This document shows, piece by piece, positions 12,241 to 21,909 of a DNA stretch of 64,000 nucleotides. Both the position numbers and the translations under genes were made by a program. The stretch comes from Undaria pinnatifida (lineage: Eukaryota; Sar; Phaeophyceae; Laminariales; Alariaceae). The notes below the pieces were generated by a model, which did no database searches, had not been told where the DNA came from, and saw nothing but the letters and a program-made list of their open reading frames with translations. Position 1 is the first letter of the stretch, and the number at the start of each line of letters is the position of its first letter. The DNA lies in the NCBI GenBank assembly GCA_012845835.1, contig JABAKD010000001.1:6548476-6612475 (forward strand), given 5' to 3'.

Positions 12241-12989
12241 GTTATCAGTGGGAGGGCGAGTACGCGGTTCAGTGATAGGCGTACCACATCGTGCTACAGT
12301 AAAACCTATTGCCAGCGAGCGTGAGGGCTGAATATTCCGGCGTCGAATATGTGGGGCTGCTCTGATCATCGTCCAAGCTCATTCACGTGTCACCAGCAAC
12401 ACTTGTGCACAGCTGCCCGACAACAAAAGAGAGAGGTACACGATCGGAAGGTACGACACTACAAAAACGGAACGATTGCGACTCCGAGCGCTCAGTAAAT
12501 ATAGTAGTCCTGCCCCTAAAGCCACACGCAGACCCAAACAGGAAGGGAATAAGACACGTAATCCGTTTATCACTACCAGTATGATCGCAACACAACTAAA
12601 AAACAATCTCAAAAACAAAACGCGATCGTGCCGCGCTAAAAAGGGTTAAAAGAAAAAAACAGGAACGGTTGCGACAACGCAAGCACCAAAAATAGCTCCG
12701 CGCCTGGCGTTGACGGCATATCAGACACCTTAAGCAAAAACAAAACGATACAGCGCAAATAGCAAATACCTCCGCAAACAAAACAGTTAAAACACAAAGG
12801 GAATAAAACACTTTGAAAAAACAGTGTTATTACCACGCACACAGCAGACAGCTCTGCAAAAACCCAGGATTCAACGCACACCGCAATTAGTTATACGTAC
12901 GTGGCGTCGAATGCAGACCTTCTCTATGGACATGCACCGGCGCTGTCCCTGGGGCCTGTTTCCCAACACGACCCCCCGAGTGACAATCA

Positions 12990-13120
12990 ACATCTCCCGT
13001 GCTCCAGAGACAACTCAGGCAGGGGTTATTATCCGCCATCATAACAGCAGCGGGGAGGTCACGGTCCGGCCAGCCATCACCCCCACAGCTGGGACACAAA
13101 TTTTCTTCTTTTGACGGAGG
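12990..13120 (-). CDS. Gene fragment related to the 5 kb CxxCGGxGW exon
   Basis: The minus strand encodes LCPSCGGDGWPDRDLPAA, then ADNNPCLSC. It aligns with the exon at 5097-5370: both have C-x2-CGG-x-GW, a short spacer ending in AA, then AD and PC-x2-C. Conservation is better in protein than in DNA, suggesting past selection. Exon borders were not identified and the piece may be a pseudogene or a diverged duplicate. Confidence 0.4.
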
Positions 13121-13189
13121 GCGGGCTTGCCGATGCAACGCCGTGCCGACACCGCGAGAGAGAGGGATACAGCCCAAGAGATGTCAGGA

Positions 13190-13700
13190 ATGTCAGGTGT
13201 GGAACGCCACCACCGCAGACATTTCTCTCCATTATTTGGAGGATGAGAAACGATGAGGTTTCCGCGTTTTCCCATATCTGGGGGGATTTTGATAGTAGCT
13301 CAGGCCCTTAAAAAACTGAACTATACTCTCGTTGGGGCTGTTCGGTGTTACGTGCCGGCTTACTAGGGCGGTAGCTGAGTGTTTGTTACCCATGTTTCAA
13401 TATATTATTTTCCCTCTTGTCAACTTGCGACACCCCCGGGACATCAAAGCCCACCACATCCCGAAGGGGAAGCCTTTGCGCGTTACAAATCGGTGTATCA
13501 GCGTCTGGGATGCGTCTCGCCGCTTGAGCCCCAAATAAATGTTCGATGCATCGTCTGGCCTACACCTCCCTGAGCCCGTCACAAGTAAGGAGAGACAAAG
13601 GCCATTGCAAGTCAGGAACGCCACGTATGAGATGCCATGAGACAACGTTTTCCATTATTTGGGGGGCTTTCGAGAGTGGCGCTGGCTCTGAACACGCGTT
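13190..13700. repeat. Local duplicated segment
   Basis: Two copies of a module with AGGAACGCCA, GAGAC/CAGACA and TCTCCATTATTTGGAGG or TTCCATTATTTGGGGGG lie near 13188-13310 and 13605-13690. A segment with CTTGCGACACCCCCGGGACA at about 13425 recurs at 51090. Confidence 0.4.
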
Positions 13701-13930
13701 ACGAATTTGCGCGTGACAGCCCGGGTTGGACAACGACATCTTGTTTCCGGCTTACACAAAATAGCTCCAAGTTGCAGCACGAGCCTCACGACCCCTAGAG
13801 CATACAGGACAGAGGTTAACGCCGCAGTACCAACCTCATCACGACCCTTAGGGTAACAAAAGACAAGACCGTACGCGTGTGGTGTCGCGGTATTGTGTTT
13901 CCAGATACCCTTGCATGCACTTCAACTCAC

Positions 13931-15791
13931 GTGTCGCAGCAGGTGGCCCGGTGCTGCTGCTGCCCCCAGTGTTGCCCCCACCACCCCTCCCAGACGCACC
14001 AAACCCTTGGGCAGGGTGGGTCGGCCCCTGCACACTCGAACAAATTCCGACACATTTCGGCCCACCCTCCTCCACGACACCCTCCACCAGCGCAACGCTC
14101 GGATCTTTCGCCGCGCGTGCGCCGTGCATCTCTCGACGAAGTGCGTCGAAATCGCGTCGAAATTTATCCAACCTGGTTGGCTCCACAGACTCCGCTTGCG
14201 CGGCCACGTTGATCGCCTGCGCAAGACCCAAGAAAACTGGCTCCAGCTCCTTCGAACACCCCCCAGCCACAGAAGCCCCAACTTTTACAGCATTGGAAAG
14301 GAGATTCAGCGCGCGTTGCAAGTCATCCATGTTCGCACCCCATCCCACCGCCCCGCCCGTTTCCTCGCTGATCTGTGCACCGCTGTTGCTTATACTCGGC
14401 GCGTTTTTCTCATCCACAACGTTTGCAGACATTCCCAAATCCACCGGAGGATTTTGCGCTGGCGTCGGTGTGGCCGGTGTCAGAGCGTTTGTCGACGTTC
14501 CCAAACACAACGTAGCATTTTGCGCTGGCGGTGGCAGAGTCGATGCCGGAGAGCTTCCTGCCGTTCCTAATCCCACGGTCGCCTTTTGCGCCGGCGTCAG
14601 CAGGGCTAATGTCGGCAGAGCTGACTTCGGCGTCGCTGACGTCGGCGTGTTGACCGAGCTTTTGGCAGGGGTACACGTCGGCCAGGAAGCGGTCGAGCCG
14701 TGACCAAACCCGAACGACTGTTCTCCGTCTCCCGCCGGGCCCGGGGGTATTACCAAGTCCACTACCTGCGCCCCAGCCGCAGTTACCGTTACCAGCGGGG
14801 GTAGCCCACGCGCAGGCAACGGCGACCCCCCCCCGCCAAGTTGTGCACCCCCACTTAACGGCGAACCCTCTCTCTCACCTCTTGATGGCACACGATCTCC
14901 CGCCACCCCCAACGGCTTCGAGCCAACATCGGCCGGAGAATTTTGCGCGCTAACATCGGCCGCGGAGGTTTTCGCGCTAACAGGTGGCGCCGCGGAATCC
15001 GTCAATACCGGTGATGGCGCGGCTGCCCCCACGGACGGGGTAGCGTTGCTGTTGAAGGCCGTCGTGGACAACGCCGATTCTTTCTCGCTGCTTGCAGGAG
15101 GTAAATCAGCGCGACCTCGTGGGAACGCGACTGCCCCAACCGCCGATTCTGTCTGGCTGACTGCGCTAGTTGAACCAGTGCTATGTCGTGCGGACACAGC
15201 CACCTCCGCCGCTTTGCCTTCCACGGAAGAAGCAGTACTTGGTTCTGGTTCAGCCGTTTTGTCTGAATGCGGTCGGGGGCTCGACGAACCACGGTCGGTG
15301 GTTTCCGGAGACGAATCCCCCGCTGCGTTCACCGCAAGATCGTTGCTTCCAGTCGACATTACTCCTCCCGCCGTAGGAACGTTACTTTCAGCCGCCACTG
15401 CCCCTACCCCCGCCGATAGCCCCTGGGGACTCTCGATGTCGACCATCAGCGAGGTCGCCTCCGGGGTATTTACCGAGGTTAACGCGTGCGTCTCTTCCGC
15501 GGCCGTGGGCGGCCGCAGATTACCGAGGAGGGATGACGGTTGCAGCTGGCCGAGCAGCGATGGTGGTTGCAGGTGGGCCAGGAGCCCCCTGCGGTTGCTC
15601 GAGCTCAAGCTCGTGGTCGAGCAAGCGCTGCACAGTCTGTCGCGATCGGGGATAGGAACCGACGCATGCACAGCTAGATTCGCGAGGAAGCACAGACCCC
15701 CCGCCCCCTGTTGAGGCAGCAGCCGTATCTTGACGTAGTCTGAGTCTGACGCGGTTGCGTTCTTCTCGGTGCGCCGCCGAAGGGGAAAGTC
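13931..15791 (-). CDS. Large exon, Ala/Ser/Pro-rich protein with a C-terminal helical region
   Basis: About 620 codons are open on the minus strand between a TGGTCAG acceptor (exon start 15791) and a strong GTGAGT donor (13930-13925), leaving one base. The product starts DFPLRRRTEKNATASDSD and has a QPPSLLGQLQPSSLLGNL repeat. A long disordered Ala/Ser/Thr/Pro region contains three related modules of the form PAQxATxxLGT. A more ordered stretch follows (MDDLQRALNLLSNAVKVG; RLDKFRRDFDALRREMHG), probably helical. Reading through the donor gives a stop at 13848. Plus-strand frames in the same region are shorter and taken as shadows. Function unknown; it may be one exon of a larger minus-strand gene. 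Confidence 0.6.
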
Positions 15792-16042
15792 CTGACCACA
15801 CTGTCAAGCACAAACACAAGGAGTTGGAAACAGAGCAAGGTAATCGGAGGGTATCGTAGGAATGCCCTTGAGGTGACCACACCGTACCACCAAAACCAAG
15901 AGGGCGACATCAGGGAAAGTTGGGCGGAGAAGGTGTTACACTACCGGCCCTTTCATAATTAAGACAAGTGCCCCGGACTAAATATTACTAGGAAACTAAA
16001 TTCGACGGTTGTTATATTGAAGGAATAGCACAGGGTACACAA

Positions 16043-16212
16043 TTTCCAGGGGTTCTCACGGGTCGTGACTCGGCCCGCGTATCGGGGCAGGGGGCACTCA
16101 AAATCTCGCGGGTCGAGTTGGGTCGGGTCAAGTCAGGAGGTTTTCAGATCTCATGGGCCGGGCCGGGTCACCCTACCCCGATCGGGCCCGCGAAAAGCCC
16201 TGACAGCTTCTC
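16043..16212. mobile_element. Fold-back repeat, CCCGA family, short copy
   Basis: The copy begins CCAGGGGTTCTCACGGGTCG and ends GCGAAAAGCCCTGAC, with the GGTCGAGTTGGGTCGGGTC and CAGGAGG modules between. It lacks a long pentanucleotide tract, so the modules exist independently of tract expansion. Confidence 0.6.
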
Positions 16213-16439
16213 AAACGGGAAATGTAGCCGAAAACCAACGTCTCGGTCTCTTATCATAGAGCCGGTACGGTACCGCGTAGCCCTTGAAGGTCGGCATACG
16301 GCGAAACAGGAAGGACTCATCTGTATCTCCATAGCAGCCTCGTACCTTAGTATTGATTTGCCTGCACAAACTGACTCGGGCAAAACTACTTGGAATTAGT
16401 GTAGGATCAGTTTTCTTGCGAAAAAAAAACAAAAAGATA

Positions 16440-17026
16440 TTGATGGGTCATGACCCGACCCGCGAGTCGGGACAGGAGGTTTTAAAGTCTCGCGGGTCGA
16501 GTCGAGTCGGGTCGGGTCAGGAGGTGTTCGAAACCTCACGGGGCGGGTCAGGTCGGGTCAGGATGTTTTCATGTCTTACGGGTCGGGACGGGTTACAGTG
16601 ACCCGACCCGACCCGATCCGACCCGACCCGACCCGACCCGACCCGACCCGACCCGACCCGACCCGACCCGACCCGACCCGACCCGACCCGACCCGACCCG
16701 ACCCGACCCGACCCGACCCGACCCGACCCGACCCGACCCGACCCGACCCGACCCGACCCGACCCGACCCGACCCGACCCGACCCGACCCGACCCGACCCG
16801 ACCCGACCCGACCCGACCCGACCCGACCCGACCCGACCCGAACAGACCCGACCCGACCCGACCCGACCCGACCCGACCCGACCCGACCCGACCCGACCCG
16901 ACCCGACCCGACCCGACCCGACCCGACCCGACCCGACCCGAACAGACCCGACCCGACCCGACCCAAACAGACCCGAACAGACCGGCGAGGAATGACCTGA
17001 CACGTGACAAACCATTGAAAAACTGC
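16440..17026. mobile_element. Fold-back repeat with second long (CCCGA)n tract
   Basis: It starts GATGGGTCATGACCCGACCC and has three GTCAGGAGG- or GTCAGGATG-type modules. About 370 bases of CCCGA follow (16599-16975, with a few AACAGA interruptions), and it ends GTGACAAACCATTGAAAAAC. As at 6 kb, the six open frames reflect the repeat unit and are not genes. Confidence 0.8.
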
Positions 17027-18014
17027 ATTCACGGCTTGGGGGACAAACTGCATGGAATCATTATGGGACCATTTTTGTAGCGACAAGCAGGTGCCGTCGC
17101 TCGCTTTCTCATCTGTGGACGTCGGTCTCTGTTTTTTAGTCCTCTTGTATATCTCTGTTCATCTGTTTGAGGCGTATTTTTTACGCCGAAAGTCTTATTT
17201 TTTGTCCAGGGCTTAGCCTCAAGTTCTTGTGACAATTTTTTTCTCAACCATGAGGCACGAACGAGGGAGCGCAGCGAGCGAGGCCGTTTGTTGACTTGCA
17301 TGGCACAAACGCCTCTCCACGCCGCCGTCAGATTCATATCATTATACGATTAACAACTTTACGCGTACCATGGCAATCCGCGCAGGTAGATGTCATCAAA
17401 ATCCCGAAACAAATACCGTACAATCGATTGGGAGATACCGGGATTAGGCTTTGCAGTTGGCATAAAAAGTCCCGCACAATGAATGATGTGAGACCAGGAA
17501 CAGGGTTTGCGCTAGATAGCATCAGTACAGGCCTTCCGCACAGTGACATGCTTTATCTTAACCCATGGTCCGCCCCCCTAGGAGGCCAACAACGGGTAGA
17601 GCAGCCGACCAGCACACCGAGACACGCCACGGAGAAAAACACTCCGGTTTTCGACAAAAAAAGAGTGGAGGAGGGGACGGCACCAGTAGCACCTTCAAGA
17701 AAACATTACACGCATCCAACAGATCACGATCTAGGTCATATAGATCATATATACTCTAGGTCCTACACCTGTCATGGTATATTGTCCAGGGTGTTTGAAG
17801 TACAGAGTGCCGAGACAACCCAAAGCAAAACGCTACTAATATATAATTCAGATCATCGGGCATCCGGGCAACATGATCTGAAGGCCATGCGGATCATGTA
17901 GATCGGGGGTCTTGTCTACCCTGAAAGACAGACCACGAACAGGGAACTGATCTGTTCCACGTGCGAAACTCAGAGTCATTCCACGTTAGGGGTGCAGCAG
18001 AAGTTTCTGGGCTC
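17027..18014. other. No gene seen; GATC-rich stretch
   Basis: The open frames have no splice support. At about 17718-17910 GATC words are dense (CAGATCACGATCTAGGTCAT, CATGATCTGAAGGCCATGCG), similar to sequences near 21.7, 42.3, 52.3 and 55.4 kb, which suggests a dispersed repeat. Confidence 0.4.
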
Positions 18015-18185
18015 CTGATGTGAGCTCAATATCTCACACGAAACACGATTTCGAAGACAATCGTTCGCGCAACCCGACCAAAATGTCAATTATACGCTAT
18101 TAAATACTCCTAAAAAAATGTATTCGTAAAATTGTCAAAACAACCGCTAGTTCCACACTGTAGGAGCTCAACCATTCGAAACCTC
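18015..18185. mobile_element. MITE-like element, family B
   Basis: About 165 bases with inverted GAGCTC-containing ends (CTCCTGATGTGAGCTCAATA; CTGTAGGAGCTCAACC) and internal TTTCGAAGACAATCGTTCGC. Related copies lie at 46503-46662, 48707-48870 and 63765-63925. Confidence 0.55.
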
Positions 18186-18532
18186 CACCGCGGGATGACT
18201 TCATAGTTCATAAACACCATTGCTAGGGCTGCGAGTTAGCCACAGCACCTGGACTAGCTCATGCGGCGGTGAAGTAGAACGCAGCAAACGGACCTATACC
18301 TGGTAGTCTCTATGCATACACACCACACGCCGAGCCACTAACTCGCCAGTCGGATGCACGCACGCAGAACCCCTCCAGCCACCGCATGCAATCAGCGGTA
18401 CAATACCTAGCCAACTTCCAGCCGCGCAAACTGCGATAAACCAGGCAGGAAAGAAAAACACCCAAGAGCTCAAAACGCCATCCGCGAACAGCCAACGGAC
18501 ATCATCACGATCCGTCGGAAAAAACAGCAGTG

Positions 18533-19040
18533 CCTCGTCGCAAGTGGTAAAGTAGCTCGCCGTCCTCCGACATGTACAACTTGTCCGGAGAGCAGAAACA
18601 TTTGACGTCGATCGGGAAAATAACACACGAACACGCAAAACGCAGAGCTAAAAAAAAAGCGAACAGTCGATGAAGGCCAAAACTCGTCGTGTAACACCTC
18701 GTCGCAAGGGGCTTCGTCAACAAGATCGCCGTCCTCCGACACGTACAGCTTGTCCGGAACGCAGAAGCAAGTGACGTCAATCGGTCAAAGAGAAAACACA
18801 AACACGCAAAACGCACCAGCAAAACGAAAACCCCGAAACGCCAACGGCTAGCGCACGTCAAAACTCGTTGTGTAACTTCGTCGCAAGTGATTTCGTTAAC
18901 AAGCTCGCGGTCCTCCGACATGTACAGCGTGTCCGGGATGGAGAAACTAGTAACCGCGATCGGCAAAAAAAAACACTAACACGCAAAACGAAAACGAAAA
19001 GCTTGTCCAGGGTGCAGAAACAAGTGTTAACGATCAGTCA
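18533..19040 (-). repeat. Tandem duplicates of an exon end plus donor
   Basis: Three fuller copies (18533-18615, 18697-18784, 18876-18964) and one partial copy (19001-19040) match the last 88 bases of the exon at 19130-19369. On the minus strand they encode variants of IPDKLYMSEDGELVDE ending in CDE or a decayed form. The donor region decays from GTGAGT in the exon to GTTACA and GTGTTA in copies. Proximal intron sequence (rich in ACACGCAAAACG on the plus strand) is included, but no clear acceptor, so the duplications straddle the 5' splice site. Confidence 0.7.
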
Positions 19041-19129
19041 ACCTTCAGAAAGCACAAGCACGCAGATTGCAGATCGCAAAACGCGCATCGCGAACAGTCA
19101 GCGGACGCCAAAATTCGTCGTATACTCAC

Positions 19130-19369
19130 CTCGTCGCAAGTGGTTTCGTCAAGAAGCTCGCCGCCGTCAAACATGTATAGCTTGGCCGGAATGCAGAAAC
19201 GAGTAACGGCGATCGGCTGCTCCGATGGGTCCACGTACGCCTCGCTTCCCGTCCAGCGGTGTGTAGCGGTCACGTACACCGTGTACAACCCGGGTTTTCT
19301 CACGGTCGTCGCGCAGTGTGCCGGCGGTTCGTCCCGGTGCACGAGATTCACCCTTTTCGCCGGCGGCAC
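19130..19369 (-). CDS. Exon of an unknown minus-strand gene
   Basis: The exon is 80 codons between a GTCCGCAG acceptor and a GTGAGT donor, phase 0 at both ends. It starts VPPAKRVNLVHRDEPPAHC, contains a beta-rich KPGLYTVYVTATHRW, and ends FCIPAKLYMFDGGELLDE plus TTCDE. I do not recognise the domain. The 3' end is duplicated several times in the downstream intron. An (AGAC)n microsatellite lies upstream at about 19428-19504. Confidence 0.65.
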
Positions 19370-19427
19370 CTGCGGACACGATTCCAATATCGTGTACAAA
19401 ACAGTGTTTAGCCCAATAAGTGACCGG

Positions 19428-19469
19428 TCAGACAGACAGACGGACAAAGACAGAAAGACAGACAGACAA

Positions 19470-19502
<33 letters not shown>

Positions 19503-19504
19503 AA
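19428..19504. repeat. (AGAC)n microsatellite
   Basis: An imperfect run of CAGA/AGAC units. Confidence 0.85.
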
Positions 19505-19694
19505 AGACCGACACATTTTCATAGGACAGGTTCCGAATATTCGCGCCAGAGACCCTTGGCTAACACCTTCGGGACTATTTCAAATACATCACGGTGAAAG
19601 TTCGATCGATTGAGTGGTATAGCACATTGTTCCAGTGTTTTGAAAATCGAAGACGGGAATAACGGAATCAAGTCTCTGGGACGACAACGGAGCA

Positions 19695-19858
19695 CGGCAG
19701 TGGTCCCTCTACAGTGCTGGAACGTGCCAGCCGGAAATATCGGCACTAAAGAGGCAACCGGCACTACTCCGCATACCGCCACTACTGGTCGTTCCCATCT
19801 GTGCCAAGCGATTTCACAGGCACTATAGCGGGCAACCATCACTTTTGAGAGACCACTA
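19695..19858. mobile_element. MITE-like element, family A copy 2
   Basis: Left end CAGTGGTCCCTCTACAGTGC, right end GAGAGACCACTACTG, with the same internal GTGCCAGCCGGAA, GGCAACCGGCACTACTCCG and GATTTCACAGGCACTATAGC as the other copies. The CAGTGGT terminus is reminiscent of Tc1/mariner ends. Confidence 0.7.
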
Positions 19859-19914
19859 CTGTACCAGGTATACGTCGCCACAACGTACGCTACGGTAGAC
19901 TAGCAGCGCATCTA

Positions 19915-20085
19915 TTTCATGATATTGTTCAAAATACGTCAGTTGTGAGCTTGATCAATTTAAGGATCGATACTCATCTTTGCAAGCTGCATGAAACTCC
20001 GGCCGCGCGTTTTTACAGATGCAGTACTCTTAAGTATGACGCCCCTGGATGTTGGCAAGGTTGAACGGACAATTTTAACCAAGCG
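19915..20085. repeat. Dispersed family D copy
   Basis: Contains ACGTCAGTTGTGAGCTTGAT and TACTCATCTTTGCAAGCTGC, then CGGCCGCGCG. Related copies lie near 3945, 11880, 26560, 44195 and 53935, in both orientations. Confidence 0.55.
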
Positions 20086-20214
20086 CGGTTTCGGTTCATT
20101 ATCATTCTGCGGGCTGATACTACTTTAGGGGCTCCACACCTTAGCAGCTCATTATTCTACACGTCATGAAAAAAATGATTTCGAGCGAGTGGTACGCTTA
20201 GCCCCGTCCGAGCA

Positions 20215-20965
20215 AAAACACGCACCCCACACCAATTCCAAGTAGTCTGTCCCCAAACACGCACACGAAATCGTCCTTGAAATATCTTCAAGTTACCAAG
20301 CAGGAAGAAGTTGTAGCTACATCCATGCTCCATTCCATCTGCCGCCCCGTCAACAACCACCACCGCTCGTGGCGTAGAATATACAGCGATGCAACTTCAA
20401 CAGAACCTTGACCCGATCGGACGTCAATTCCAAGTCGTTTGTCCCCAAACACGTGTGAGCAACCTAAACAAAGCTGCCCCGATGGACACCGCCATGGTCT
20501 CGGTATGTAATGAAAACATACATCCGGCACAGAGCAAAAACGGAAGACATACAACCGGCATAGAACGAAAACGGGATTCCAAAGACTTGGGTAAATGACT
20601 GGCGCAACCCATACTCTGCTAATACAGGGAAGGCGACGGAGCGGTAAAAAAAAGTACAATCGTGTTTTCTCGATAAGGAGCGGGCCCAGTAACTGCAAGG
20701 AAGGGAACAAAAGGGTAAAAAAGGTACAAGCGTTGTCCTTGGTCTTGTGAAGGAGCGGGCCCAAAAAAATGAAAAAAAAAATAAACCGAAACGGCAAAAA
20801 GGATGTTATACCTTTGTCATCAAAAAGGTTAAAGTGTTCACCTTTTCTCGAGAAGGAGCTTGCACAATAATTCCGCAAGGAACCACAACGGAAGAGTACA
20901 AAAGGTACACGTGTTCACCTTTTCTTGCGAAGGAGCGGGCCCGATAACTTGCAAGTAAAGATGAG
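20215..20965. repeat. Direct repeats and a tandem array
   Basis: A segment with CAATTCCAAGT then TGTCCCCAAACACG occurs at about 20222 and 20427. At 20635-20965 a unit of about 65-110 bases (GAAGGAGCGGGCCCGATAAC then CAAGGAA and AAAAGGTACA) is repeated four times. Minus-strand frames here have the composition expected from the repeats. Confidence 0.55.
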
Positions 20966-21136
20966 CCGGTCTTCTCATAGGATCCCCACCGCGGCTTCGA
21001 TCTGACGATGTCTCTTCCTCCACATGCGACGTCGATGCCATTGCACCTGCGTTATCCAGTAGCATATGCAAAGCCAATAAAGATGCTGTACTTCTTGCTA
21101 GAACCTCTCCCTGGTGGGTATTGAAAACCATCGTCA

Positions 21137-21192
21137 AGCCCACCGAACCCGACCTAAGCCAAGCCAAGCCGTGCCAAGCCAAGCCAAGCCAA
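21137..21192. repeat. (AAGCC)n microsatellite
   Basis: An imperfect run of AAGCC pentanucleotides. Confidence 0.75.
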
Positions 21193-21909
21193 ACCCCAGC
21201 GCAGCTTAACCCAACCTGCTGGTACATACTGCGGTGCTTCTGCATACTCGTGCTTCTGTATAAAGAACATACCCGGTATAGGATACCGGCAGAGTATCGA
21301 CAACGCCAAATATAGGTATTTCATCTCAATTGCATAATAATCCAGAACTTGACGAAACATTATTGGTTTATTTCCCGACAAAGCTTGCACGGGTCGGCCC
21401 TGGGTATAGGGGTTGGGATTAGACTGAGGGTCAACAGCTCAGGATCACGGTTAGGATTTGGGGGGGGTTTTCTGCCCTGTCCTATAAATCCTCAAAAATC
21501 CTGGAAAACACACGCGCACCACGCCATATTTAGTTGTTTTTCTATAGCATCCTACAGAACCGTAGATGTTCGTACTTGCCCTGCATAGGAAGCTTTCGTA
21601 ACCTGATGCTGCTGCTTTCGCTGCGACCCGAATACTGCGCGCGTAGGACGGATCGGATCCTTATTCGTGACATATATGCCTTTGAGGGCAGACAAATCCC
21701 TGGTCAATGTGATCTGCATGGTCTGTGGATCGTGTTGCTGGGTGAGATATGGGTGATGTGAACGACCTAGCATACGTTTCCTGGGGCGGATCCGTACAAC
21801 ACAGATCCCGCACATGAGTACGTATCAAGACAAATATAGAACCTATGGATGATCACGATGAGACGACATATAAATAAAGGTATATACAAAGACAGACATG
21901 GGATATAGA

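Noticed and set aside
20288-20878. 196-codon minus-strand frame
   Set aside because: It runs through a short tandem array and is rich in Phe/Leu/Pro from A- and G-rich DNA; no splice or family support.
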